DNA of 64,000 nucleotides from Asterias rubens (lineage: Eukaryota; Echinodermata; Asteroidea; Forcipulatida; Asteriidae): contig NC_047063.1 in assembly GCF_902459465.1 (NCBI RefSeq), forward strand, positions 17,821,685 to 17,885,684. The letters are read 5' to 3'. Every line of letters starts with the position of its first letter. The stretch's first letter is position 1. Positions 1 through 15,000 of this stretch are shown here, piece after piece. The notes beneath the pieces were generated by a model. The model was given only the letters and a program-made list of their open reading frames with translations. It was not told the DNA's origin and ran no database searches. Position numbers and translations under genes: made by a program.

Positions 1-3000
1 GCCCTGGAGGCCGCTCTGTCTGCTCTCAACACGCTCAAGGTTGGTCTTTCTTTATTCATATTTTATTTCATCCCCCAAAATTCAATAAGTTACAAACTAA
101 AATTCAAAGAAAAGCTACAAATCGCTCAGTGAAAAGAAAATCTGAAACTGTTTAATCAATGTTTAAAACTAACTTATAGATGTTAAATGAGAACTAACTA
201 ACACCTCCTCCAAACTCCATCCAAGAGAACAGACGAACAAGCGGACACATAACAAGACCAATGAACATAACCTCACCTACAGGCATTTGGCGAAGTTGAC
301 TGCTACCTTTATATTCCTTAAGAGCTGTTCGCTTTTTAGAACAGGCTACCCTTGGCTGCACAACCTATAAAAACAAAAACAAGCATTTGGGATAACAGCA
401 CACTAGCTCATTGGTAAACTTGTGGGTGTGCTAATGTCACTACTATTAAACATAAACCTGAAACTTCAGACTTGTTACCCTAACACAGTTTGTATTCAGC
501 ACTTTATACTAAGAAATTTTGTGAATTCTGTGAAGAAAAAAAAATCCAAAAGTAAATTACTCGGATGAGATTCGATCCCACGACCTTTGCATTTCTAGAG
601 CAGATGTCTTACCACTAAACCACCAAGCTAGGCCGGTGTCTAGAAGCAGTTCGACTGCCTGATTGTTTCTTGTGTCACAATTTCAAATAAATTTGATGGA
701 TAATAAATGTGACAATTTCAATAATTTGGGTACAGTGCTAGCACACATCGTTGTATATGGGTAAAACCTAACTTGATATTCTTTATCTCCGATGCAAATT
801 TCCATCTATTAATTTCAAATAATTCTTAACCCTCAGCCCGCCGATATCGCCGTGGTGAAGACCATGAAGAATCCACCCTCGGGCGTCAAACTGGTCATGG
901 CCGCCGTCTGCATCATGAAAGACATCAAACCAGAGAAGATCAACGACCCCGCTGGCACAGGAGGCAAGATCCTAGACTTCTGGGGACCCTCAAAGAAACT
1001 CGTCGGTGACATGAACTTCTTGAACTTACTCAAGACGTATGACAGAGACAACATTGCTGTAAGTAAATTTAAAAAAATGTCTGCTTAGAAAGATTTTGAA
1101 GATGTGATAACACCTTGTAATTTATTTATTTTTACTGAATGGAATTTTAGTGCTTATTTGTGCTTAGATCTGAAGAAATTTGTCTGCTAGTTTTTGGTTT
1201 TGGAAAACCTTTCCCTGCCAAGTTGCAGAGTAGATAAGTGGATTTGGTGAACTTATCGATACTGTCTTTATTGTCTGTGAGTTAAATTAAAAGTTTGTCT
1301 CACAAGTTTTCCAAGCCCTTTCTAGTCAGTAGAGGTAGCAGAGGCATCACCTTTATGGGGAAAAACAAATGGAATAACATTTGTGTATACCTTTTAAATT
1401 TTGTTTAGCCTCACATCATGAAGAAGATCCGTGCAGAGTTCATGACCAACCCAGAGTTTGACCCGGTCAAGGTGGCCAAAGCGTCTTCCGCTGCCGAGGG
1501 TCTGTCCAAGTGGGTCATGGCTATGGAGGTGTACGACAGAGTGGCCAAGGTGGTGGCTCCTAAGAAGGAGAAACTCAAAGAGGCAGAGGACGACCTGAGC
1601 CAGACGATGGCTCTCCTAAATGGTAAGTTGGCTTGGTTGGAGTGAAAGGGATTTGTTGGCGTGTCATGGCCGAGCGGTCTTAAAAGTGCACTGGACTCAG
1701 TTTCTGGTGTTTGTGATCAGAGTGTTGATTTGAGTCTCGATCTTGACACTTGTGTCTGTAACCAAGACACTTGACCGTTATTGATTTGTCTTTCAGACGG
1801 GAGGTAAAGTCGTGGGTTTGGTATGTTGTGTGTTAAAGATACTTTAATTTATTCATTTTGGTCTTACGCCTAATACAACCAGGATCAAAACTGCGTAAGC
1901 ACAAAAATCAAGCATTAGAAAGTTACGTTTACCAATAAGGGTTCCAGCCAAACTACCCTTTCACTAGTACAATTTGTGACTGTTATCCTGCTCTCTTCTG
2001 CTTTGCAAAATTGTTTAGTAATATTTTCTGCTGAAGCATCTCTATGAAATCAGGCCCTGTTGAGAAGAATTTGAAAAGAGTGTCAGCTGAGACTGTATGT
2101 AAGTGGTTTGTCTTAAACCGTGGTCTAATTTGGTGTCTTACCAACAGCCAAGAGATCTGAGCTACGTGCCGTTGAGGAGCGTCTAGCCAACCTCAAGCAG
2201 TCTTTCAAGGATATGACGGACAAGAAGGAGCAGCTAGAACAACAGGTGGACCTGTGTGCCAAGAAGCTGGTCAGGGCCGAGAAGCTGATTGGAGGACTGG
2301 GTGGAGAGAAGGACAGGTCAGGGGTTAAAATTAATCAAAATGTGTCAATATAAGCCGAAGCTCAGTTTGCTTGATTCGGATGTTTTTTTTTGCCTCAGGA
2401 ATTGGTCTAAAAACTCTTGTTCAGCCTCATGGCATGCAGACAAAGGCAGCCAATGGGCTTTGCCGCAAGTCAAATTGCTTGATTTAGTTTTTGCCTCAAC
2501 TGTTAGTCTAAGAAATCTTGTTCAGCGTTGTTCCTGTTCATCAGATCCACAAGGGGGAATGGGATGACAAAAATTCATACTCCAGCAAACTTGCAAACAG
2601 AGTGTGAAAAAATACGAAGAAAGTTGTTGCCAATCTGCATCTCTGGACGAATCATTCGCGATCGGACACCAGCTCTCAGATTGCAGGAAAAGACTGAATG
2701 CTAAAGGGCATTGAGCGTCACTGACTGACAGATATGAGCGCTAGATAAGAAACCATATTCAATTAAATGATTATAATCTTGATGATAGATGGACCACCGC
2801 TGCAGCCCAGCTTCAGAACATCTACGATAATTTGATGGGTGATGTGCTCATCTCATCTGGTGTGATTGCGTACCTCGGTGCCTTTACATCGGCGTTCAGG
2901 TTCAGGTGTACCAGCGAGTGGACCAAGCTATGCACTGTGAGTTTGCCTCTTTTATCCATTACACTTTTTTACTATATAATACTGACTGTTTTCCAACTGT

Positions 3001-6000
3001 GTCTATGTTTAATGGCAGTAATAATAGGAAGAGTCGTTAAACACCCCAAGATCTAAGCACTTTGAGTTTGCCCCTTGCTTTCTAGTACAATTTTTACCAC
3101 AACACTGGCTGTTTTTTTTTCAATTTTATCGCTGTTAATGCAGCAGTAGCAAACACAACAGCTCCAAAACACCCCATGATCAAGGCCTTATTAGTCTGCC
3201 CCTTGCTTTCTAGAACACTTCTTACTACAGCAGTAACTGTTATTTAACTGACTGTGTTTCTTGAATGCAGCAGTAGTAATAGCAAAAGCCCCAAAACACC
3301 ACACGGTCAAGGCACTGTGACTTTGCCCCTTCCTCTTTTATATGACACATTGAACAACATCAATTATATGTCTGTATCAAGTTCAGTAAGCTAGCTTCTC
3401 AGTATTATAACCAGATGTTGACTGTACCCACAGGCCAAGAAGATTCCTTGTTCGGATGAGTTCTCGTTGAGCAAGACCCTAGGAGAACCAATCAAGATCA
3501 GGGCGTGGAACATCGCTGGTCTACCCACAGACAGCTTCTCAGTTGACAATGGTGTCATCGTTGATAACTCCAGAAGATGGTGAGATATTCTTAGAAAAAT
3601 CTGGTGTCCTGGAACCAATTTCTTATAGCTGTTAGGTCAGAGAATAGACTTGTAAGCATACATTTGTGTTTCATATTGATCTGCTGAAAAAAAACTGCTT
3701 GGCAAATATGTGTGCTAACCTAAAAATGAGTGGGTACCAGTCACAACAAACTATATGGCATTGGGCTGGTAACCTACTTCTGGTAAGCATGATTTTGAGC
3801 CAGAGCTTAAGCCCGGTGCTCTTAACCGCTCGACCACAACACCACAGAATTTAAACCTTTGCATTTTGCAAGTAACATAACATAACATAACAATTAAAAT
3901 TTATAAGGCGCAATTCCATCTAGATCATAGCGCTTTAAAAAGAAATTAACTAGGAAAAAGGTGAGTCTTAAGGACTTTACGAAAAGCAGAAAGAGTAGTA
4001 GATTCCCTAATGGCAGTTGGGAGATTGTTCCAAATTATTGGCCCAGCCACACTAAAAGCCTTTTGACTTAGAATTTTGTTTGCTCGGGAAACATTCAAGG
4101 GAGTGATGTTAAGTTAGGACCGAAGAAATCGTGGAGGAGTGTAATGTGCCAGTAAAGTGGTAATAAAATGAGGTGTAGTTTTGTTAAAGCATTTAAAAAT
4201 GAGAAGAGCAATCTTAAAATGGATTCGTTCTCTAATTGGTAGCCAATGAAGTTCCTTAAGTGATGGAACATATTAAGGGTGTGGAACATATTAAACGACA
4301 AAAGTACAGTCAAGTGAGGTTGCATTGACACCATGTACATGAATCTCTTTTGAAGTAGTGGTGGTTCCAATAAGAACCAGTGATTTTGGAACTTAACGTT
4401 TAGGTCAGTATGCTCTGGTCATCTTCTGGAAAAACTTTTCATTCATATTGACCTGCCGTCCAATTGTATCCTCCATCCCGCAGGCCATTGATGATCGACC
4501 CCCAGGGTCAAGCCAATAAGTGGGTCAAGAACTCTGAGAAGGATAACAACCTGTCGGTGATCAAGCTGACTGATAACGACTATATGCGCATCTTGGAGAA
4601 CTGTCTGCAGTTTGGTACCCCGCTCCTCCTGGAGAACGTCGGAGAGGAGCTGGATCCATCCCTGGAACCTCTGCTGCTCAAGCAGACCTTCAAACAAGGT
4701 AAGGAAACAATTGAAGACTGGGAGGGGGACCTCAGGTTTAGAGAAAGAGGAAGATGGAAAAGCACTCCATTCATAGAGCGGCTTAAGCACAAAAACTAGC
4801 TAACCGTACAAAATTATGCTCACCAAAATAATGTTACAAGTCAAAAAGGCATTTTATCCTGATAATTTTTTGCTTAGCAGAAATAATTTTCGAGCAATTT
4901 TTCTGCTAATAGTAGCTCTATGATAAAGCCCCGGGATAAGGAGGAGGGAAGCAGTGGTCACTAATAGAGAAGTAGGGGTCTTGCTGAAAATGAACCCAGC
5001 AGCATCTCTCTCCAATCTTAGGGTGTCATGGCCGAGCGGACAAGAGCACTAAACTCAAGCTGCTTCTGTTCAGCAGAGTGTAGGTTCGAATCCCGGTCGT
5101 GACACTTGAGTCCCTGATCAAAACACTTAACTATGATTGCTTCTCTCCACCCAGGGGTAAATGGGGACCTGTGAGGGCAGAGACGGTTCTTGTGATTGAT
5201 TTAGCCGAGTAGCGCATATTAATGTTGCACAGGCTGCATACTCCCCACCAGGGAGCTGAGATGGTTTAAGGAGTGATTTAAGGCCCAGTGACCAGGGGTA
5301 ATAATGTGAAGTGCTTTGGGACGCCCTCCGGGTGTGAAAAGCGCTGTATAAAATTGGGTTATTAATCTGCTACCTTTACTTTTACCTTTACCTCCAATTA
5401 GCTGCTCTAATTTCACTGCCTATTTTCAAGAAAGCACTTAAAAAAGATCTTGTCTATAGTTGCCTTCTGTAAATTCCTGTTTTGTTCATTTGTTATATTA
5501 TTAGCAATGCTAATGTCCGTTTGCCAAAGTGCTGTGGTCTATCAATGGAATGGGGCTATATAAAAACCCAGTGTATGTATGTATATAATCTCAGTCATGT
5601 TTATGACCCACTGATCACGCCCACAGCCACCTCAAACTCCCTGTCAAACATTTTTTGGGGTAGGATTTGAAACTTTGCGTAGTGAAAATACGAGATGGAA
5701 AGGTTTGCAGTAACACTATGTAATAACTAAATGAGTTGGGGCGGTTCTGAAAAGAACCGTTGGTTTCAACTGGGGTTTAATTTGGGGTGGCGAATTAGTT
5801 TGTGATTTTTTGATGACATAATAATAGTTTTACATGAGTTTACATGTCATGGGTTCACATCTACCTGATTTCCTTTCACCACTAGGTGGCGTTGAGTGTA
5901 TCCGTCTTGGTGAGAATGTCATCGAGTACTCGCAAGATTTCCGTTTCTACATCACCACCAAGCTGCGCAATCCCCACTACCTGCCGGAGGTCGCCACTAA

Positions 6001-9000
6001 GGTGTCTCTTCTTAACTTTATGATCACACCGGACGGCCTGGAGGATCAGCTCTTGGGAATAGTGGTCGCTAAAGAAAGGTAACTATTATTATTTCTAATT
6101 CATAAACACCCAGGACAGTTTATATCCATTCTGATTGGTTGAGTGGAGGTCACATGGCCTTGTTTTAAAATGCAATATTAACATGAATACGGTGAAGTGT
6201 TTAAACATTTGTGTGGCATGCAAGCTTATGTGTGGCTCTAAATTACGAGTTTAAATGCAATGAATACATGCTGATACTCACTGTAAAATCTGTTAGTACA
6301 TGCACATATGCAGGACTAGTTTTACATGATAAGTATAACTGATAATAACTTTTTGTTCATTGTCATCTCATTGCTCATTATTGTTAAACCTTTAGAATCT
6401 AGAGTGAAGTGAATTAAGAAGTATTTTTAAGATAAATAAACTAAACAGTTTTCTAGAAAAAAAGTATATTTTGGGGTTTTATCAATACGTTAATTAAATT
6501 AAAGACTTCATAATTTAAAGGTACTATAGTTAGTTGTGTTTTTCCTTTTTTTTATTGTATAGAATTTTTTGTGGAAAGACGACTATTATGAACTTTTTTC
6601 TCTCTCCTGATTACAGGCCAGAGCTTGAAGAAGAGCGACAGGCCATGGTCCTCCAGAGTGCGGCCAATAAGAGACAACTTAAGGAGATTGAGGACAAGAT
6701 CCTTGAGACGCTGTCATCTTCAGAGGGTAACATCCTTGAGGATGAGTCGGCCATCCGCATCCTTGACTCCTCTAAGGTAAGTTCCCACAAACTTCAGTGG
6801 TGTGCGCGCTTTAGCAGTGTACTGTGTGCAGCACTGATTGTAGCTGGTTCGCGCTGGTGTAATTATCGTGGGTAGCAGCATGGCCAGTGACATCGTTTCT
6901 TCCTTACATTTTGTAAATTTTAAGGAAAATTTTATTTTAAGAAAAAGTAGAATTACCCTAGACGAAATAAAGGTATTATTACTGTATAAATAGAAGATTT
7001 CACATGGTGATAATCACATAAAACTCAATTAATATCAGATAAGGCACATCGGATATAAGACATGGTGACTTTTTAGGTCTTTGAAAGTCACGTCTTATTT
7101 GTAGGAAATTATGTTGGTTTATTTGCTGCCACACCTGCGGTTAGTGTTTTTGTGGTCATGAAGACTAGAGTGTTCTTTTTTTAAATATTGGTCATTCATG
7201 GAAAGTGGGTTATAATTTTCGAAACAGTAGAAACGGTTAACCGGATGGCACAAGTTCCATTTAACAGGTTTAAGAAAATAAATGTAGATGTACACGTACA
7301 ACCTTTTCTTCTACTATTTTAAAGCCCTCTCCGCACTTTCCTTTCTGTCAGGTCCTCTCTGATGAGATCTCTAAGAAGCAGAAGATCGCCGAGGAGACAG
7401 AGAAGAAACTGAACGAGTCCCGTGCCGGCTACCGGCCGATCGCTAAACATTCCAGCGTCTTGTTCTTTAGCATTGCAGACCTCCCTAACATTGACCCCAT
7501 GTACCAATACTCCCTCACGTGGTTTGTCAATCTCTACATTAACTCCATCCATGACAGGTAAGTCAGCACTTTGGTTTAGTCACCCTCAGATAAATCATGA
7601 AATTTTAATCAATCGGGGAACAAAGAAAACAAAACAAAAAAACAACTTGAACATGATTTGAACCTGTGACTTCCAAATTAATGTTCTAGTGTTTTACCAA
7701 CTGAGCTATCTAGCCCTATGATTGGCAGTCTCCCGATTTTGTCAATATCTTTGTTCGGGGGTTGCCAGTCAGAAGCCAAGCAGGCAAAACTTATGCTTTA
7801 GCATTGAGCACGTTAATCCAGAGGTTGCTGGTAAGGATCCCATTCTGGGTAAAGTTTCTTTGTTAACGTAAAAACTTAACATAATTTACCCAGTAAGTTT
7901 CCCTTGACTATGAGAAATCACACCATTACGTGAATTTAGTAGATGAAAGTCTCGCTTTGGTAAAATCGATCAGTTAAAGGAATGCGACAGCGACACGTCA
8001 TGTACAGTGGAATGACTAGTCTCACCTCAATGCCATTTCTTATAAGTCTCTCATCTATTCATGTACTGTACTCTGCTTCTGACACCCAGTAACAAGTCTA
8101 AGATCCTTGAGAAGAGGCTACGCTACCTTTCGGACCACTTTACCTATAACCTGTACTGCAGCGTCTGCCGATCGCTCTTTGAGAAGGACAAACTTCTCTT
8201 CTCCTTCATACTGTGCACAAACATCCTCATGTAAGTAGAAATTTTCCTTGAAATATCGGTTCAATGCACTTCAGGTAGACAGTTGCACGTATCCAGAAAT
8301 TGCACGCACCATAGGTGTAGATATCAATCCATCCTGCATCTCCAAATATTGATATTAAACTACGCTTTTAAAAAATGATTTAGGATGCAACTTTATGAAT
8401 TTGAAATGTTTTACTGTTTTCCGATGTCTTCTTCATTTTGATGAATGTGTGTGCAACAAGTTCAGAAATTTTGGGTAACAATAACGTTTATTTAGTTTAG
8501 TTTCTTTCGTTCAAATCCCAAAATGAATGGAATCAGATGGTATGTTTTTAAAGTTCATCTGCAAAAGAAAAAAATGTGGAAAGATTTTATCTTAAAGTGA
8601 AAAACTAAAATTCAGTTAAAATCTTATTGTTGATTTAAGCATCGATAAAACTCCCTTACCCCTCCCCTCATATTATCCCACATCTTATGAATATGCACGA
8701 ATATTCAAATTGGCATCTTCCACCGTTGCCACTTAATGATGATATTATTTAACTATTTCCATTACCTGTCACACATTACATACCCTCCAATCCATATCCA
8801 TGCCTCCCACTCCTTCATTTCTGCCTAATGAATATTCAAAAGCATGATAAAAATGTTCCCTTAATATAAACCTTGCATGTTAATTCGACCACTGAATTAA
8901 TTTTCCCCCACCAATCCTAACTATTAGTTCTCCATACATGTGAAAATAATTTGCATGTTAATTTTTTTGTCTATGGATATTCATGAGCACGTGTATTAAT

Positions 9001-12000
9001 TCCACCAATTGCATTTTTCTGTGCATGCTTTATTTCTTTATATCTATCTCCATCATCACTTCTACTATACCACAGTGCGGAAGGTGAACAGCATGCGTAA
9101 GTTATGCCATATTTCTTGTAGTCTTCTTGAGTGCATTTTTATATTTTTTTCTTCAACGCAACTAACAACATGTTTTGTTTTGATACTCACATTTCTCATT
9201 CATTTCATTTATTTTCCTGTATTATTTTGTGTTGATGATCAGAAGAGTATGGGTTCGAGGCCCGTTCTTGGATTGTGTCCTTTAGCAAGGCAGTTCATGT
9301 TCATGCGAAAAATAATGTGGGTTAACACTGCCGTGTGCCACCTTAAAAAATCATTCATAAATACCTGGGACATTCTGAAGGGTCGAGAGGAGATCATGTG
9401 GCTGTGTTTGATAGCACGATATAAACACAGTTAGAAGTGAGTGAACATGACCTTGCCATAAGCCTTTTTGAAGCATGGCAGACGAGATACACGCGCGTCA
9501 CACGCCGCGACTGGTGCCACGCTCACCATGTTGGTGGTCATTAGGTTTACATGTAAACGCCGCATTGCCTAAAATGCGCACTTCACTGAATAACATACGT
9601 TCTATATCTATGGTCAATACGCACAAATTTACAACAACTTTACAGTGTTGTAGCATTGTGTCCGCCATACCTCAAAAAGCCTTATTGAAGAGGGCGCTGT
9701 CAGATGAGGGCGCTATCAGATGATTGCCTCCCTACGGTGCACTGGAATTTGAATCTGGAGCTCAAATACCCATTTCACAGCCAAGAAAAAATATCGCTGT
9801 CACTCGCACATTTGCTGAGAAAACCGCAGTATGGTAATGGCAAACAAGTATATGTGCAAAAGAATCTTGAAGCTCTGTGATTGTTTTGTGGCTCAATCAG
9901 GGGCCTTTTTTTTTAGAATCTGGCTTGGGCGTCTGGTCTGATGGCTCGGTCTCGGTCATCTTTTTTTGGAATAGAGGGCGTTTTGCATGAGTTTTCAAAA
10001 CATCAAACAGAGCCTGGGGCTGGAGTCGGAGCCAAAGGTCTAAATTCCACGTATCCGTCATGCCTTGTGCGTATTGCGTAAAATAAAAAAAAGTATGCAC
10101 CAAGCAATGTTTTTTTGTTGTTCAGGGATATAATTCAGTATGCAATAAGGGGTGCGCTCGATTAGCTTCCCTGGGTCAAGAAAACTATGGCACTTCAGAG
10201 GGAGCCGTTTCTCACAGTGTTTTGTACCATCAACCTCTCCACATAACTCGTCATTAAGAAAGGTTTTTTGCCAATAATTATTTTGGGTAATTACCAATAG
10301 TGTCCACTGCCTATAAATCCACTGTTTGCATTTTTAGTTTTTCAGTCAGCCAGGTTCTTTTTTTCCTGTGTCCATCATTGGTATGAGTACTATCACTAAA
10401 TTATTCAAACATTTTTTAAGACGTTTCTTTCATCTCCTTTCCCCTTCGGTAATGACAGGGATAAGACATTTTTTAAGACGTTTCTTTCATCTCCTTTCCC
10501 CTTCCGTAATGACAGGGATAAGAAGGAGATGGACCAGGAGGAGTTTATGTTCTTCCTGACCGGTGGCGTCGGTCTGGAGAATAAACTAGAGAACCCAGAC
10601 TCCTCGTGGCTCTCTGATAGGAGCTGGGATGAGATATGCAGAATGTGTGATAGACCCGCCTTCAAAGGCTTCAGGTACGATCTTCTTCTCTTTTTTTTTC
10701 TGTTCTTTTGTTTGCCAAAGTTTTGCCTAAAACAAGGCTAGAACCCAACCTTGGTAAGGGGCTACTGGAAGTAAGCATTTAAGAGAGGATACAAGAAGAA
10801 AACATTTAAGTTGAAAAATAAATCAGGGGAGCTGAAGATAAAAATGGTTATTCCTCTTAAATAAAAAATACAAAAAAAAACAGTCTAGTTTGCAGCGTGG
10901 AGGGAAACATGCGCCATGCAAGCAGCATTAAAATTCCCTAGAACACATCGAGCTGCGATCACTTGTCTTTCTGCTTCATAGTGCAAGATTACACAAACGT
11001 TCCTATAAACTGATTTATTTTGTACTTCTTTTGCTGTTCCATTTCCACAGGGACCACTTCCAAGACCATTTAGAAGAGTGGCGATCGCTGTATAACAGCA
11101 AGGAGCCACACAAGGAGACCTTCCCCGCCCCCTGGAACAAAAAGCTCACAGACTTCCAGAAGGCCATTCTTATTAGATGTCTCAGGCCAGATAAGGTATT
11201 ATAGGATTTGCATTCTGTCTGAAAGTGTGTGAGGCTTGGTTTTTGATAATTTTACCGATACGGCTTTGTCTTGATAAAGTTATTAAAAACCAGGCCTTAC
11301 CGTGTTAAAAAAAAAACTATTTAAAGGCACTGAACATGTTGGGTAATTACTTTATAAATGTATATTAGTATAACAACTTACTTGGTAACAAGCAACAGAG
11401 AGCTGTTGATAGTATAAAAGATTGTGAGAAACGGCTCCCTCTGAAGTAACCTAGTTTCTGAGAGAGGGGTAATTTCTCACTAAAATATTTGAATCTGAGA
11501 AAGAGTTCAGGCCTGAAGCCTTTCTCAGGCATCTGAAAGCCCACACATTTTGTGCAACAAGGGTGTTTTTTTAAATAATTATTTGACCTATAGAGCAAAA
11601 ATATTTCCACAGATTAGTTGGTCTCTGCATATGTTGGAATACACTTAGTGAGAATACTGGTCTCTGACATTAACCAAGTATTAGGCCATGCCTTTAAATC
11701 CTCTTCACCACACTTTGATTCCCTTTGATTCCCTTATTATCAGCTGGCGTCACATTTTGCTTGGCAACTTTCTAATTAACCGCTAACTCGTTTGATATTT
11801 TCATACAGGTCGGCCCTCTTGTCACCGACTTTGTCATCAGCAAGCTCGGTCAGAAGTTTGTCCAGCCGCCACCATTTGACCTGGCTAAGAGCTTCGTAGA
11901 CTCCCACTCCTGCGCCCCTCTCATCTTCGTTCTGTCCCCTGGGGCTGATCCCATGGCTGCCCTCCTCAAGTTTGCTGGTGACAAAGGATTCAGTGGAGAG

Positions 12001-15000
12001 AAGTTCAATGCTATCTCACTAGGACAGGGACAAGTAAGTCGGCAAGATGTTCCTTTTCTGAAATAATTTTGGGTTGAAGAATGAAAAATTTATTTGAATC
12101 TGCTACCTCCGAATTACTCTACCATTTAAGCTATGTATCCCTATGTTGACAAACAGTAAATTTGATAGGGATTTTAGATATTTCTTTTTTCTTTAACAAA
12201 CGAAATTCTCTGCCATTTGGACAGGAACAAGCAAGTGGAATTATCTCCATTAATTTGTTACTTTAAAGCATTCTTTATACACAACATTGTAAAACTCAGA
12301 AGTTTTTTATCATAACAAAATTAAATTCCACTCTCATTCTGACAGGAACAAACACTGCATTACTTAAAAGCTGTCTTTGTAAAACAAAATAACCTACTTT
12401 TTTTCTTTAAATACATTAATTTTAAAACTCAAAAGAAATATTTAATCGTTAATTAAATTTACGTGAGTTAAAAAAATCGCTCTTATATGAGTTGTGGTGG
12501 TTCTCAAGAACATGTCACATTTAATGAGTGTGCTCTGATTTTCAGGAGCTCAAAAGAGATACTTTTTACATGGTGTCTCCCAAAACTCACTTGGTTGTAT
12601 CTTCACCATGCAAAGTTTCAAATCCTAACCTGAATGAAATTAATGATTGTTCGATGTGACACGTTCAACAGGGTCCTGTAGCATCCAAGCTGATAGAGGC
12701 AGCCAGGCAGGAGGGCACCTGGGTAGTGCTTCAGAACTGTCACTTAGCGGTCTCTTGGATGACTGCACTGGAGAAACTCTGCGAGGAGTTCACTCCGGAG
12801 ACGGTGGTTGGTGATTTTAGACTCTGGCTGACCAGCTACCCATCAGACAAGGTGTGTATTAAATAGGTTAAAGGCAGTGGATACTATTGGTAATTACTCA
12901 AAAAAATTATTAGCATAAAAACTTACTGGGTAATAAGCAATGGATAGCTGTTGATAGTATAAAGCGTTGTGAGAAACAGCTCCCTCTGATGAAGTACTGT
13001 TGTTTTTGAGAAAGAAGTAATTTTACTACAAATTTGATTTTGAGACCTCAGAATTAGATTTGGGTAGAATTAGATTTTGATTAAGCTCAAATTTGCACAG
13101 GTTATTTATTTTATGCATATGTTGAGATACACCAAAAGAAGACTGGTGTTTGACAATTACCAAAAGTGTCCAGTGTCTTTAACCTTCTTCTTGGTATCAT
13201 CAACAACTGCTGTACCATTTCATCTTTGTATTTATTTTGTATATTTAAACTGTGGAAAAGGTACCTCCAGACCAAAGCTGTATATCCAGAGAGTTTGTTT
13301 GTTTCGTTTGTTTAGATGACCTTCCTATCGAGGGAACTCATCTCACTAACTCGCACAAGGGGATATAAAAGGGGATGTATAACTAAAGTTTCCCCCCCCC
13401 CTCTTCCCACCTTTGATTTTGTCTTTTGTGTTGTCAAACCTCTCCTGGGCAAATCAACCCCCTCTTTCTACCCTTGACCCTTGTCTCTGTCTTCATTGTT
13501 CATCATTGTTTTTTTCTGTGCATCTTGTAAAATTTGCCAAACCCTTTTCTCTCATGAATATATTTTCTTCTCTCTTTTTCTGATAGTTTCCGGTGACCGT
13601 ACTCCAGAACGGTGTGAAGATGACCAACGAGCCTCCAACCGGTCTAAGGATGAACATGTTACAATCTTACATCAGTGATCCGATCAGCGATGAGGAATTC
13701 TATGCATCTTGCCCAGGCAAGGAGACTGTGAGTAGACCTCTCTACACAGTTCTGTTCTCTTTTATCTTCTTTTGATTAAGAAATTCTGACCCAAAGCTAA
13801 CTTTTTTTATGAAAATATGCTATTAATTTTGGGTTGAACAAATAAACTAGAACCTGCAACCTATAGAAATGTATGAGCACTTTTCCAACTTGAGATAAAG
13901 AACCCCAATACTCTTTGTCAATTTTTCTTTGTACAATCCCAAATTATTTTATTTGTAGTTTCCGTTGTGGTTTATTAATTAGATCAGACACTTGAACACC
14001 GAGTGTGAAAAACACTGCACAGTTTTAGTATGTACTAGGTAATTCCACTTCAGTTTAACGGGAAATTTTTCACTGAAAAAAATGTTTCTAGAATGAAGTT
14101 CACAATGAGTAGCTTTTAGACTAAAATTAAACAATAACGTTTTGGATCCTTAACAATCCTGTATATAATACCTTTGAGCCAAGCCCACTCTGTCAAAATA
14201 CTCACGTGGGTTTACATTGTTTGTGTATCATTCAGGCGTGGGAGAAGCTTCTGTTTGGGATGTGTTTCTTCCATGCTCTGGTCCAAGAAAGGAGAAAGTT
14301 TGGTCCGTTGGGCTGGAATATCCCGTATGGTTTCAACGAGTCCGATCTCCGCATTAGTATCAGGCAGTTACAGGTAAGCAGTTCTCTTATACCTCTAGCA
14401 TAATCTTTTGGTGCTTGGATTTCTTCTTGTTCTCACCAATCCACCCTTCCCTTTGCTGAGATGTAGAAGGCTTTTTCAAACACATTATCAACCTCTACCC
14501 CTAGCAGGTACCCATTTATACCCCTGGGTGAACAGAAGCAGTTAAGGTAAAGCCTCTTGCTCAAGGATGCAAGTATCATGATCAGGATTTGAACCCAGAC
14601 CCGATGACTTAACCACCAGAACTTGAGTTTGATGCTCTATACCGCTCAGCCATAGCCTTGTATCGGGTGAATTTGCACAAACATTTAAAATAACTTTGTG
14701 ACTTTTGTCACCCCTCAGATGTTCGTCAATGACTACGATGATGTCCAGTATGACGCCATCACCTACCTGACCGGGGAGTGTAACTACGGCGGCCGCGTGA
14801 CAGACGACCGTGACAGACGCTGTCTCCTGACCATTCTTGCGGATTTCATCTTGCCCAAGGTTGTCCATGACCCCAAGCATAAGTTCTCACCCAGCGGGAA
14901 CTACTACCCGCCTCCCCAGGGAACCTATGAGGAATACTTGGAGTTTATTAAGGTAGGGGAATATAGGATGGGAATTTTTTTACAAATTTGTTTTATGTAA

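Noticed and set aside
556-631. Functional tRNA gene
   Set aside because: A and B boxes are present, but acceptor and anticodon stems do not pair well. It is more likely a SINE head.
4095-4370. 91-codon minus-strand open frame
   Set aside because: Wrong frame relative to the LINE ending encoded at 3869-4140, and without motifs of its own.
9009-9434. 141-codon open frame on the plus strand
   Set aside because: Its composition is that of AT-rich intron DNA, it overlaps a SINE-like tail at its end, and it has no family motifs. It lies in the dynein intron between 8230 and 10516.
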